Of a stretch of 64,000 bases of DNA, positions 5,510 through 15,921 are shown one piece after another (position 1 is the stretch's first letter; the number at the start of each line of letters is the position of its first letter). The position numbers were made by a program, and so were the translations under genes. The notes below the pieces were generated by a model. That model had not been told where the DNA came from. It saw nothing but the letters and a program-made list of their open reading frames with translations, and did no database searches. The stretch comes from Burkholderiales bacterium (GTDB lineage Bacteria > Pseudomonadota > Gammaproteobacteria > Burkholderiales > SG8-41), in NCBI GenBank assembly GCA_030683105.1, contig JAUXMZ010000078.1, forward strand, positions 62,001 to 126,000, written 5' to 3'.

Positions 5510-7129
5510 ATGGCAGTCGCGCTCTACGCTCGCGTATCCACGGCCAAGCAGGCCGAGAAGGATTTATCCATCCCTGACCAGCTCGCGCAGATGCGGGCAT
5601 GGTGCAAGTCTCACGGCCTGCTGGTGGCTATGGAATACGTCGAGCCGGGTGCGTCTGCCACCGATGACAAGCGCCCGGTGTTTCAGCAGATGGTCGCGGA
5701 CGCCACCCAAGACCCGCCACCGTTTGAGGCGGTCATCGTGCATAGCCGCTCGCGCTTCTTTCGCGATCTGTTCGAGTTCCTGAATTATGAGCGCACGCTC
5801 AAGCGTTCCGGCGTCAAGGTCCAGTCGATCACGCAGCAGACCAGCGACGACCCGGCCGGCGAGATGGCGAGCAAGATATTCAGCCTGTTCGATGAATACC
5901 AGAGCAAGGAGAACGGCAAGCACACCCTGCGTGCCATGAAGGAGAACGCCCGGCAGGGTTACTTCAACGGCTCGCGGCCCATGTTCGGCTTTAAGACAGT
6001 GGAAGCAGAGGCCACAGGAAACAAGGGCCAGCGCAAGAAGCGGCTTGCCGTCGATCAGGCGGAGGCGGCCACGGTCCGGCGTATCTACGATCATTACTTA
6101 AACGGCCATCAGGGGCAGTCCTTGGGCTGCAAGGGCATTGCCTTCCATCTGAACGAGCGGGGCATCGCTTACCGGGGTAGCCAGTGGACGCGCAGCCGTA
6201 TCCATCAAATCCTGTCGGATACCGCATACCGGGGCGATTATTACTTTAACCGGCATACCCCGAAGATCAAGCAAGCCAAACCCGTCAGCGAGTGGGTCAG
6301 GATCGCCGTGGATGCCATCGTGGACGCGGACACCTTTGGCCGGGTGGGTGTGCGGCTACGCGCACGCGCCCCGGCCAATGTGCCGCCGCGTGTGGTCAAT
6401 TCGCCGACCTTGCTCACTGGCATAGTGAAGTGCGGCTGCTGTGGTGCCGGGATGACGCTGGCAACAGGCAAGGGCGGCCGCTATCGCTATTACAAGTGCA
6501 ATACCCGCATCGGCAAGGGCATCACGTATTGCAAGGGCGGCAACGTGCCGATGGAGAAGCTGGACGGCCTCGTGCTCGCGTCTCTGGCTGACAAGGTGTT
6601 CACGCCTTCGCGCACTCAGGCCATGCTGCAAGGGCTGCAGCGGGAGATCAAGGCCAGCCGCACCAGCCAGGACGAAGCGCTCAAGACGCTCACCAAGGAA
6701 CTGGACCAGATCGGCAAGGGAACCGAGCGGCTTTACGAAGCGGTCGAGCAAGGTGTGCTGGAACTCAACGACAGCCTCAAAACCCGTTCCCACAAGCTGC
6801 AGGCGCGGCGACAAGCCATCCTGACCGAGATCGCGGGGTTAAAGACGCAGGCAGGGCTACCGACCGCGCTATTGCGACCCAAGCACATAGCAGCCTTCAC
6901 CCTCTCTCTAAAGACAAAGCTCTTCAACAACCGTGGCTTTGCGAAGGCGTATCTAAAACTGCTGGTGGATGAGATTCGCGTCGAGAAGAAAGAGGTAACG
7001 CTGCGCGGGAGCTATACGGCACTGGCTCAGGCTGTGGCAGAAACGAATCTGGGCACCCTTGGCGGAGTGCCCAGATTTGTACCTAATTGGCTCCCCGACC
7101 TGGGCTCGAACCAGGGACAACCTGATTAA
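5510..7129 (+). CDS. Large serine recombinase (integrase) of the tRNA-Asn element
   Basis: A 539-residue site-specific recombinase. The N-terminal resolvase domain begins VALYARVSTAKQ, with the catalytic Ser in RVS, and continues with VHSRSRFFRD; the recombinase domain holds GIAFHLNERGI and WTRSRIHQILSDTAYRGDYYF; the zinc-ribbon is CGCCGAGM...YYKCNTRIGKGITYCKGG; then a coiled coil of about 120 residues. Together these define large serine integrases. The last 14 codons are read through the tRNA-Asn 3' end (antisense), so the C-terminus NWLPDLGSNQGQPD is written by the attachment site and would change on excision. A hairpin (7046-7077) lies within the 3' coding end. Integration into a tRNA is more usual for tyrosine recombinases. 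Confidence 0.93.
   Translation: MAVALYARVSTAKQAEKDLSIPDQLAQMRAWCKSHGLLVAMEYVEPGASATDDKRPVFQQMVADATQDPPPFEAVIVHSRSRFFRDLFEFLNYERTLKRSGVKVQSITQQTSDDPAGEMASKIFSLFDEYQSKENGKHTLRAMKENARQGYFNGSRPMFGFKTVEAEATGNKGQRKKRLAVDQAEAATVRRIYDHYLNGHQGQSLGCKGIAFHLNERGIAYRGSQWTRSRIHQILSDTAYRGDYYFNRHTPKIKQAKPVSEWVRIAVDAIVDADTFGRVGVRLRARAPANVPPRVVNSPTLLTGIVKCGCCGAGMTLATGKGGRYRYYKCNTRIGKGITYCKGGNVPMEKLDGLVLASLADKVFTPSRTQAMLQGLQREIKASRTSQDEALKTLTKELDQIGKGTERLYEAVEQGVLELNDSLKTRSHKLQARRQAILTEIAGLKTQAGLPTALLRPKHIAAFTLSLKTKLFNNRGFAKAYLKLLVDEIRVEKKEVTLRGSYTALAQAVAETNLGTLGGVPRFVPNWLPDLGSNQGQPD
7046..7077. repeat. Hairpin AATCTGGGCAC/GTGCCCAGATT and attP arm
   Basis: An 11-bp perfect stem inside the 3' end of the recombinase gene. 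Its right arm is the inner arm of the right attachment site, and the same 12-mer occurs inverted at 2717-2728 inside the left site. Three copies of one sequence around the att cores suggest recombinase binding sites. Confidence 0.65.
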
Positions 7130-7163
7130 CAGTCAGGTGCTCTACCAACTGAGCTATCGGGGA
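7088..7163 (-). tRNA. tRNA-Asn (GTT), CCA encoded
   Basis: Reading the minus strand from 7163: acceptor TCCCCGA pairs with TCGGGGA, D-arm AGCTCAGTTGGTAGAGC, anticodon arm CCTGACTGTTAATCAGG with anticodon GTT, T-arm with GGTTCGAGCC, discriminator G and encoded CCA (7088-7090). All arms pair. Its 3' 18 bp are the right attachment repeat of the integrated element, and the recombinase frame reads antisense into it as far as 7129. The tRNA is intact, so integration preserved function. Confidence 0.97.
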
Positions 7164-7255
7164 ATATTCCGGAAAACCGGATGGCGCTGCTGCAGAAAGG
7201 CGCTTATATTAAAGCTTTGAGCCGTGGCGGTCAATCTTGCCTGAGAGTCGAACTA

Positions 7256-7522
7256 AGAGCCCCTAACATCATGAAACGCGCGATGCGCTGGCACGATTTT
7301 GGCTCAGGACGCGAAGCTTCCCGCAGGCCATATCGCGAATATGGGCAAGGGGAGCGACAAAGTCATGGGCCAAAACTCGTGCCAGCCCGAAGGGTTGCTG
7401 CCAAAACCGGCGCTGACTTTGTCGGCCGGCTTGACCATATTCGCGATATGCTCTGCGCCACCCTTCGCGTCAGCACCAATTTTGGCAGCAACGCACACGT
7501 GTTTCATTATGTTAGGGGCTCT
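7256..7522. repeat. 267-bp nested-palindrome element (MITE-like)
   Basis: Ends are AGAGCCCCTAACATCATGAA and its near-perfect inverse ending GTTAGGGGCTCT. The interior is two diverged, inverted halves (about 7281-7385 and 7390-7495) sharing inverted CATATCGCGAATATGG (7329-7344 / 7435-7450) and CGACAAAGTCA (7355-7365 / 7414-7424). Each half is also closed by its own stem: TGGCACGATTTTGGC (7289) with GCCAAAACTCGTGCCA (7369), and GTTGCTGCCAAAA (7394) with TTTTGGCAGCAAC (7480). No transposase. Its right end supplies AGGGG just upstream of the next gene's ATG. Confidence 0.85.
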
Positions 7523-7524
7523 AT

Positions 7525-8865
7525 ATGAAGTGGCTGAAGCGCGTTGCGATCGTGCTGGGCGTGTTGCTCGTGATTCTGGCGGCGGTGCCGTTTTTCCTGT
7601 CGCTCAATGATTACATACCGCGAATTGAAAAAGCGGCGTCGGAAAAACTCAGGGAACCGGTAAAAATCAAGAACCTGAGCTTCGCAGCGTTGCCGCTGCC
7701 GCACCTGACGATAGACGGCATCACGGTTGGAAAAAGCGGCGAGTTCTCTGTCGGCAAGGTCAGAGTCACGCCCGAGCTTCTCTCGTTGTTCGGACCGGTG
7801 AAAATCATCAGCAGCATAAGGATCGATTCACTGCTGTTGACCCAAAAAGCGATCGACAAGATCCCGCTTTGGATCAAACCGCAAGGCGCCCAGCCGTCAC
7901 AACCGCTGGTCGTGATCCGCAGCCTTATCCTGGAAGACGCGATGGTCAAACTGGACAAGGCGAGCTTCGGGCCGTTCGCCGCTCGCCTCGAGCTCAACGC
8001 CCTTGGCCAGCCCGGAGACGCGTCGATCACCACCAAGGACGGCAAGCTGAAGGCGCTGTTCACGCCCGGCAAAGCCGGCTACCTGATTGACCTGACAGCC
8101 AAGTCATGGACCCTGCCAGCTGGTCCAGCGATTGTGTTTGACCAATTGACGATCAAGGGCGTGGCGCGGACCAATGACGCGACATTAAGCCAGATCAACG
8201 CCCGTCTTTATGGCGGAACCGCGATCGGCAAGGCCGACATCGGCTGGCAAAAAGGACTGCAGTTCAAAGGCAATTTCACTGTCAATCAGGTCGAGCTCAA
8301 GCCGCTGGTGCCGCTGCTGGCGCCCGGCAAGCGCATGAGCGGCAAGTTCAGCGCGAAGCCGGTGTTCTCCGCGAACTCGCCCGCCGCCAACCAGCTCATG
8401 AATGTGCTGAGGCTGGAAACCCCGTTCGATGTGCGGGACGGTGTGCTCTACGGCGTCGATATCGAGAAAGCGGCAACCAGCCTGATCAAGCGCGGGACCG
8501 GCGGCGAAACGCGGTTCGAACAGCTTTCCGGACATCTGGCCATGGAGCGCGGCACGCAGCGTTTCACGAACCTCAAAATCGCCTCGGGCGCGCTGGCCGC
8601 CAGCGGCAATGTCAGCATCTCTCCGAAAAAAGAGCTTTCAGGGCGCGTCACCGCGGAAGTGAAAGCGGCGAGTATCTCCGCTGCCAGCGTGCCGCTCAAC
8701 GTTTCCGGCACGGTGGACTCGCCGATGCTGCTGCCTACCGGCGGCACCATAGCCGGCGCTGCCGCAGGTACCGCCATCCTCGGGCCGGGCTTGGGCACCT
8801 CCGTAGGCGCGAAAGTAGGGGGCTGGGTAGAAGGTTTATTTGGAAAGAAAGAGGAAAATAAATAA
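7525..8865 (+). CDS. AsmA-family envelope protein
   Basis: A 446-residue protein with an N-terminal signal anchor (VAIVLGVLLVILAAVPFFLSL) followed by a long beta-rich periplasmic region typical of AsmA/TamB-like proteins. Conserved features: an early SL(N/D)xYxPRIE block, PHLTIDGITVG (about residue 65), and C-terminal repeats with GxxxASGNVSISPKKELSGRVTAEVKA. AsmA-like proteins are implicated in lipid or outer-membrane homeostasis; here no specific partner is visible. The ATG at 7525 lies 3 bp after the palindromic element, whose TTAGGGG end serves as ribosome site. The 3' end has a shared terminator with tyrB. Confidence 0.85.
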   Translation: MKWLKRVAIVLGVLLVILAAVPFFLSLNDYIPRIEKAASEKLREPVKIKNLSFAALPLPHLTIDGITVGKSGEFSVGKVRVTPELLSLFGPVKIISSIRIDSLLLTQKAIDKIPLWIKPQGAQPSQPLVVIRSLILEDAMVKLDKASFGPFAARLELNALGQPGDASITTKDGKLKALFTPGKAGYLIDLTAKSWTLPAGPAIVFDQLTIKGVARTNDATLSQINARLYGGTAIGKADIGWQKGLQFKGNFTVNQVELKPLVPLLAPGKRMSGKFSAKPVFSANSPAANQLMNVLRLETPFDVRDGVLYGVDIEKAATSLIKRGTGGETRFEQLSGHLAMERGTQRFTNLKIASGALAASGNVSISPKKELSGRVTAEVKAASISAASVPLNVSGTVDSPMLLPTGGTIAGAAAGTAILGPGLGTSVGAKVGGWVEGLFGKKEENK

Positions 8866-8946
8866 TATAACAATATCAAGTGGTTATGATCGAACGCCAT
8901 GCATGAGCATGCGAGGCTGGACTTCGCGTCAATTCTCGTAAAAAAA

Positions 8947-8969
8947 AGGCCGCACTGATAATGTGCGGC
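8947..8969. terminator. Bidirectional rho-independent terminator
   Basis: GGCCGCAC-TGATAAT-GTGCGGCC flanked by A7 and T7. It serves both the AsmA-like gene (plus) and tyrB (minus), which converge here. Confidence 0.92.
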
Positions 8970-8991
8970 CTTTTTTTGCTGTAAAACGCGC

Positions 8992-10197
8992 TTACACCAG
9001 GACTTTGGCTATGGCGCTGGTGACGTAGTCGATGTTGCGCGAATTGAGTGCAGCCACGCAGATGCGGCCGCTGTCGATGGCATAGATCGAGTACTCCTCC
9101 CGCAAGCGCCTTACCTGGTCCTTGTTCAGCCCGGTATAGGAGAACATGCCGCGCTGGTCGACGACGAAGCTGAAATCGAAATCCGAACGGATGGCGCGAA
9201 CCTTGTCGACGAACTGCCGGCGCATGGTCTTGATCCGCTCGCGCATCTGGCCCAGTTCTTTTTCCCATATCGCGCGCAGTTCCGGCGTGGTCAGCACCAT
9301 GGTGACGGCTTGTCCGCCGTGGGTCGGCGGGTTGGAGTAGTTGGAGCGGATGACGCGCTTCAACTGGCTCAGGGTGCGGGCCGCTTCCTCCGCGCTTTCG
9401 GTGACGATGGACAACGCGCCCACGCGCTCGCCATAGAGCGAAAGCGATTTGGAAAAGGAGCTCGAGACGAAGACCACCGGGCAGGCCTCGGTGAAGCGGC
9501 GGACCACGGCGGCATCGGCATCGATGCCCTCGGCGAAACCCTGGTAGGCGATGTCAAGAAACGGCACCAGGCCGCGCGCATTGACGGCTTCGATCACTTT
9601 TTCCCACTGCGGAGGCGTCAGGTCGACGCCCGTCGGGTTGTGGCAGCAGGCATGCAGCACCGTGATCGATCCCGCGGGCAGCTTGCCTAGCGCGCCGATC
9701 ATGGCATCGAAATTAACGCCATGGGTAGGTGCGTCGTAATAAGGGTAGGTGTTGACCGTGTGCCCCGCATATTCGAAGATCGCGCGGTGGTTTTCCCAGC
9801 TGGGATCGCTGATAAAGAGCTGGGCATCCGGGCTGATCCTGCGCAGAAAATCCCCGCCGACCTTGAGCCCGCCGGTTCCGCCAAGTGTCTGAACGGTAAC
9901 GATACGGCCGCTGCGCACGGCTTCGCTGTCGGCGCCGAACAGCAACGCCTGCACCGCGCGGTCGTAGGTTTGAAGGCCGTCTATGGGCAGGTAGCTGCGC
10001 GGCATCAGCGTTTCCGCCATTTTCTGTTCGGCGCGGCGCACCGATTCCAGGATGGGTACCTTGCCGTTGTCGTCGCAATACACGCCGACGCCCAGATTGA
10101 CTTTTTTCGGGTGGGTATCCGCATTGAAGGCTTCAGTTACGCCCAGGATAGGGTCCTTGGGAGCCATTTCCAGGGTTGCGAGCAGGGGTGATTTCAT
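8992..10197 (-). CDS. tyrB: Aromatic amino acid / aspartate aminotransferase
   Basis: A 401-residue class I PLP-dependent aminotransferase of the AspC/TyrB group. Visible landmarks: NLGVGVYCDDNGKVPILESVRRAE, TLGGTGGL, DPSWENHRAIF, the PLP-contact CCHNPTGVDLT, DIAYQGFAEG, and SSSFSKSLSLYGERVG, whose Lys forms the Schiff base; C-terminal GRICVAALN. It transaminates aspartate or aromatic amino acids with 2-oxoglutarate. TyrB versus AspC cannot be settled by eye; the betaproteobacterial copy next to uvrB is usually called TyrB. It is divergent from uvrB with a 126-bp intergenic region and ends at the shared terminator. Confidence 0.93.
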   Translation of the reverse strand: MKSPLLATLEMAPKDPILGVTEAFNADTHPKKVNLGVGVYCDDNGKVPILESVRRAEQKMAETLMPRSYLPIDGLQTYDRAVQALLFGADSEAVRSGRIVTVQTLGGTGGLKVGGDFLRRISPDAQLFISDPSWENHRAIFEYAGHTVNTYPYYDAPTHGVNFDAMIGALGKLPAGSITVLHACCHNPTGVDLTPPQWEKVIEAVNARGLVPFLDIAYQGFAEGIDADAAVVRRFTEACPVVFVSSSFSKSLSLYGERVGALSIVTESAEEAARTLSQLKRVIRSNYSNPPTHGGQAVTMVLTTPELRAIWEKELGQMRERIKTMRRQFVDKVRAIRSDFDFSFVVDQRGMFSYTGLNKDQVRRLREEYSIYAIDSGRICVAALNSRNIDYVTSAIAKVLV

Positions 10198-10323
10198 GGG
10201 TATAGACGGTCGCAGGAAAGTCGATAAAAAGGATAACAGGGTGAATTTTCACCAAACGCGCATATTTTACAGGCTCGCCGAACTTCGGTGTGATGGATTT
10301 ACTAATCTGAAGGCAGAGGAACG

Positions 10324-12452
<2,129 letters not shown>

Positions 12453-12456
<4 letters not shown>

Positions 12457-12932
12457 GTACGGAAATCAAAGTATTGTTTGTCTGCATGGGCAATATCTGC
12501 CGCTCGCCAACGGCCGAAGCTGTATTCAAGCATTACGTTGAGCAGGCCGGACTGGCCGGGCGCATCGTGAGCGACTCGGCAGGCACGCATGATTACCATA
12601 TCGGCGATCCGCCGGATGCGCGGGCCCAGCAGGCTGCGCTGGACCGCGGTTATGACATGAGCCGCCTGCGTGGGCGCCAGGTCACCGCGAGTGATTTTGC
12701 CGAGTTTGATTACGTGCTGGCGATGGACGAATCCAACCTGCATCTGCTGAAAGCGGACTGCCCGCCGGGGCATGCACATAAGATCATGTTTTTAATGGAA
12801 TATTCAGACAAGCCTGGACGCCGTAACGTTCCCGACCCGTATTACGGCGGACCGCAGGGTTTCGAGCAGGTGCTCGACATGGTGGAACATGCGGCGCAGG
12901 GCCTGCTGCGCCACATCCGGGAACGGCTATAG
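12453..12932 (+). CDS. Low-molecular-weight protein-tyrosine-phosphatase
   Basis: A 159-residue cytoplasmic phosphatase. The P-loop [13 protein letters not shown] supplies the nucleophilic Cys and the phosphate-binding Arg (C-X5-R); the acid/base Asp is in VPDPYYGG near residue 129. Family members dephosphorylate tyrosine kinases or other small phosphoesters; this one has no exopolysaccharide genes beside it. It overlaps uvrB by 4 bp, a typical betaproteobacterial arrangement. A GC hairpin (AGCCGG/CCGGCT, 12931-12951) sits over the stop and may end the transcript. Confidence 0.95.
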
Positions 12933-12958
12933 CCGGCGCCGCTGTCCGGCTAGCGCTG

Positions 12959-14245
12959 TCAGGGGTTATAACCCGGCTGAACGCCGGGACCGTTGAAAAT
13001 CACCTGATAGTTCTGTGAAGTTCCCCTGTTGGGCAGCGCTGGCACATTATGCGTCCGGCCTGTTGCACCGCCGTCCCCGGTTACCGTGAGCACGGAGGTT
13101 GTCGTGTCGCCGCGACTGTAGGCATGCACGTAAAAGCTGTATGTCCCGACCGGAGGGGTCGGCCCTGACACCCTGATGTTCTCTATCCTCTGGTTGGGCT
13201 GCACGTTGATGTCGCCGCCGACATTATCGGCATCCAGGGCAGCAGTGGCGCCACCGGGCAAGGTAACATTTGAGTTTCCGTAATAGACATGCGCGCCGTT
13301 GGGCGTGTTCAGATGCAGATCCATGTCGGCATTGGTGAGCCACACGAGTTGTCCGCGGATGTCGCCGGGACTGCCCACGGGCTGGAACTGGACCTGGGCC
13401 TGGTTGACGGTCAGGGCCGCCGACAGTCCGCCCGGCTGCAGCGACTGCGTTGCCACAAATCCGCCCTGGACGGTGTTCAGGTTTACCTGAGTCATGGGGT
13501 TGGGCAGGGTATTGGGGCGGCTGTCTGCCGCGAATCCTGAACTGGCGGCAGGTGCAGATGACGGGGCGCCGCTCGGCTTCGCGCCGCTCAAACGATCAAG
13601 CACAAACGAAGGCGGTTCCAGCATCAGCGCAGGGGCGCTGTTCATGTCGGCCACATGGAAATGCTGGTTGATGCCGATAACCGATTCCCCGGCGTTGTTG
13701 ACTGCCGTGAGCTGGTTGGTCCCGCGGGAGGGCCCGAGCACGCTGCCGTAGACCCCATCGGCGGCGAGGCTGCCGTCAGGATTGCGGCAATCCTGCTGGC
13801 ACTGCGCCAGAGCGTACATGGTGCCCCGGATGCCGATCGTGGCAGAGGCGGTTGTTACCGCGTAATCCTTGTGATTGACGCGGCCGATCAATCCGGTGAC
13901 GGTGCGGAACCCGCCTTTGAGCAACCGGAAAAAAGCGCTCTCCTTGCCGCCATCCTTGCCCGCGAAGCGGTATTCATCAATCCGCAACTGGCTGCGTTCC
14001 CGCAGCGAGATGATGCTCTCGTCGGTGAGCCGCACCTGCAGATTGCTCGCCGCGCCCGTGCTGAGCGTGTCGCGGTCATGGATGGCATCCCCGGCTGCAA
14101 GGCGCACATCCCTGCCGTCCCGAACGGCGATCACCTCGCCCGAGGCGAGCAGAACTTTTCCCGCCGTCGCGGCATAAGCCTGCAACGGCATCCACGTCAG
14201 CACGCCGATCGAAATGAGCGCGCGGATCAGCCTGAAGCATTGCAT
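12959..14245 (-). CDS. Secreted FecR-domain protein
   Basis: A 428-residue protein with a signal peptide (ISIGVLTWMPLQAYA), then a FecR-type domain (about 30-160): GKVLLASGEVIAVRDG, SNLQVRLTDESIISLRERSQLRI and the family signature TTASATIGIRGTMYAL. The C-half is low-complexity followed by a beta-rich domain (QLVWLTNADMDLHLNTPNGA, resembling putative calcium-binding secreted modules). FecR domains of this periplasmic type are not sigma regulators. Its start is only 9 bp from the stop of the TPR/beta-barrel protein upstream, so the two form an operon and probably a surface or secretion system. A second FecR protein is at 44740. Confidence 0.85.
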   Translation of the reverse strand: MQCFRLIRALISIGVLTWMPLQAYAATAGKVLLASGEVIAVRDGRDVRLAAGDAIHDRDTLSTGAASNLQVRLTDESIISLRERSQLRIDEYRFAGKDGGKESAFFRLLKGGFRTVTGLIGRVNHKDYAVTTASATIGIRGTMYALAQCQQDCRNPDGSLAADGVYGSVLGPSRGTNQLTAVNNAGESVIGINQHFHVADMNSAPALMLEPPSFVLDRLSGAKPSGAPSSAPAASSGFAADSRPNTLPNPMTQVNLNTVQGGFVATQSLQPGGLSAALTVNQAQVQFQPVGSPGDIRGQLVWLTNADMDLHLNTPNGAHVYYGNSNVTLPGGATAALDADNVGGDINVQPNQRIENIRVSGPTPPVGTYSFYVHAYSRGDTTTSVLTVTGDGGATGRTHNVPALPNRGTSQNYQVIFNGPGVQPGYNP

Positions 14246-14254
14246 AATCGCCTC

Positions 14255-15586
14255 CTACTTGAATTCATAGCGCAGTTTCATGGACGCCACATTCCGGCGG
14301 TACTCGTACAGCGGGTTATTGGAATCATTTTTGGACAGCATCAATTCACCCCGCACGCTCAACTGTCGCGTCAGCGCGTAGCTGGCGCTGATGTCCGATG
14401 CCCAGTAATCGTCTTTTCTGGGAGGCAAGGGCGTAAAACCGGCGGGCAGGGGATCGCCTCCGGCATAGTCGCTTTTCTGGTAGGTGACGCCCAGGCTGAT
14501 TCCCCACTTTGCAACCGGGGAAAAGCTCGCTGCAAGCCGCACGCCGTAAACGTCGCGCGCGAGATCGCTGCGCGCGCCGGATCTCACATCCTCTTTACCC
14601 AGGTAAAGATTGGCCCGGACCAGCGGTTGCCACGGATGGATGAAGGCGCGTCGGTAGCCGCCGCCGAGGGTGTAGAAATTCGAGTTGCGGAGACTGTTGG
14701 CCGCGGCGTAATCCAGGTCGGATACCTGCACAAAAGCGTTGACGGCCTGCAGTTCGTCGAGCTGGTGCTGCCATTCGCCTGAAACACTTGCAACGTCCCG
14801 GTAGCGATCGTTTTCGAGGTACAGCCGATTGAACGAAACCGTACCGCGGTAGAAATTCTTTTCCCTGAGCAGCGAGAGGCCGCCTGATGCGCTCAGGCTG
14901 TACTGGTCGAAGCGGCTTTCAGTATCGTACATCCTGGTATCGATGCTGGCGATGCCGAAAAGCGAGACCCCGGGTGATATCGGGCGGCTGCCGCTGGCGC
15001 TGGCAAGCAGGTGCTGAAAGTTGTCGAGAGAACGGCTGAAGCGGTCGCTTATCGACACGCCTACGCCATTGGGCAGGATGAGGCTCGTGCTCCCGGGACC
15101 GCCGCTCGCATTGCTGTCATATCCATAGCCCGCTTCCAGCACATAGGTCGCCGATGGCCGGTACTGCGACTCGCGTGCCCGGATCGCATCGAGGAAGCGC
15201 TGCACATTGGCCTGGACATCGGCCGGTGGCTTTGCTGCAAGGGCCGTTTCAAATTCCTCGCGGGCCCGCGCATCTTCTCCTAACACGAAGTAGCCGCGAG
15301 CCAGTTCCAGCCGACCGTTGATATCTTCGGGGACATTGACCACGTACCGCTCGAGCGCAAGCACGCCTTCACCCGCATGGCCGCTGCCTACGGCCGCTAT
15401 GCCGAAATAAAAATCGAAGGCGGGTTTTCCCAACTCATCGGGATGTTCGCGGCCCAGGGTATAGGCATCCGCCGGCCTGCCCTGATCGAGCAGGTTCTTG
15501 ATGTCATCGGCGGGTGCTGCCAAAACCCAAGGGCACAGGAAAAGCATTAACGCCAGTCCTATAACCGCTCGCGCCAAAGCCGTCAC
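14255..15586 (-). CDS. TPR plus outer-membrane beta-barrel protein (Slam/DUF560-like)
   Basis: A 443-residue protein: signal peptide ending VLAAPA, an N-terminal helical TPR-like region (about 25-140, with GEGVLALERYVVNVPEDINGRLELARGYFVLGEDARAREEFETAL), then a C-terminal region of alternating strands ending in YEYRRNVASMKLRYEFK with a terminal aromatic, typical of an outer-membrane barrel. TPR plus barrel architecture matches surface lipoprotein assembly modifiers, which move proteins to the cell surface. It is followed 9 bp later by the FecR-domain protein, a plausible client or partner (inference). Slam membership would need profile comparison. Confidence 0.75.
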   Translation of the reverse strand: MTALARAVIGLALMLFLCPWVLAAPADDIKNLLDQGRPADAYTLGREHPDELGKPAFDFYFGIAAVGSGHAGEGVLALERYVVNVPEDINGRLELARGYFVLGEDARAREEFETALAAKPPADVQANVQRFLDAIRARESQYRPSATYVLEAGYGYDSNASGGPGSTSLILPNGVGVSISDRFSRSLDNFQHLLASASGSRPISPGVSLFGIASIDTRMYDTESRFDQYSLSASGGLSLLREKNFYRGTVSFNRLYLENDRYRDVASVSGEWQHQLDELQAVNAFVQVSDLDYAAANSLRNSNFYTLGGGYRRAFIHPWQPLVRANLYLGKEDVRSGARSDLARDVYGVRLAASFSPVAKWGISLGVTYQKSDYAGGDPLPAGFTPLPPRKDDYWASDISASYALTRQLSVRGELMLSKNDSNNPLYEYRRNVASMKLRYEFK

Positions 15587-15921
15587 TTGATCTCCCTTGC
15601 TGACTGTATGCCAACAACATTGAAAGGCGAACGAATATATTACCCCTTACAATTAGATTTGTGTTGAGCGATCGTCAGGGAAAAATGTGACTGGTGTATT
15701 GACGCAGGACGCGACAATAATTTCATAAGTATTTGTTTATTAACAACTATAAACAAACCTGATGCATGTTCTGCATGGGGGCGCGTGTAAGGCAGCGGCC
15801 GATCGACTATGCGCGGGTAAATTCGAAGCGGAAATCTGTCGGGGGCTAACCCGACAGATTCCTAAAAAACAGACGGCTGATCAAATTGCCCGTCGAGGGC
15901 GACAATGATCAGGAACACGCA
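15587..15921. other. Intergenic region downstream of rne
   Basis: 335 bp between two minus-strand genes. The left part is AT-rich (TTTCATAAGTATTTGTTTATTAAC) and probably contains the promoter of the TPR/barrel operon. The right part holds the rne terminator hairpin. No ORF seems real. Confidence 0.6.
15833..15860 (-). terminator. rne terminator-like hairpin
   Basis: AATCTGTCGGG and CCCGACAGATT form an 11-bp perfect stem with a 6-nt loop GGCTAA. It lies 62 bp past the rne stop. The CTGTCGG...CCGACAG core followed by TTCCTA resembles the hairpins at 22014 and 42265, so it may be a divergent member of that repeat family rather than a simple terminator; no T-run follows on the minus strand. Confidence 0.55.

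Noticed and set aside
7181-7528. 115-codon frame through the nested-palindrome element
   Set aside because: It is read through inverted repeats and the tRNA-flanking spacer, and lacks protein-like features.
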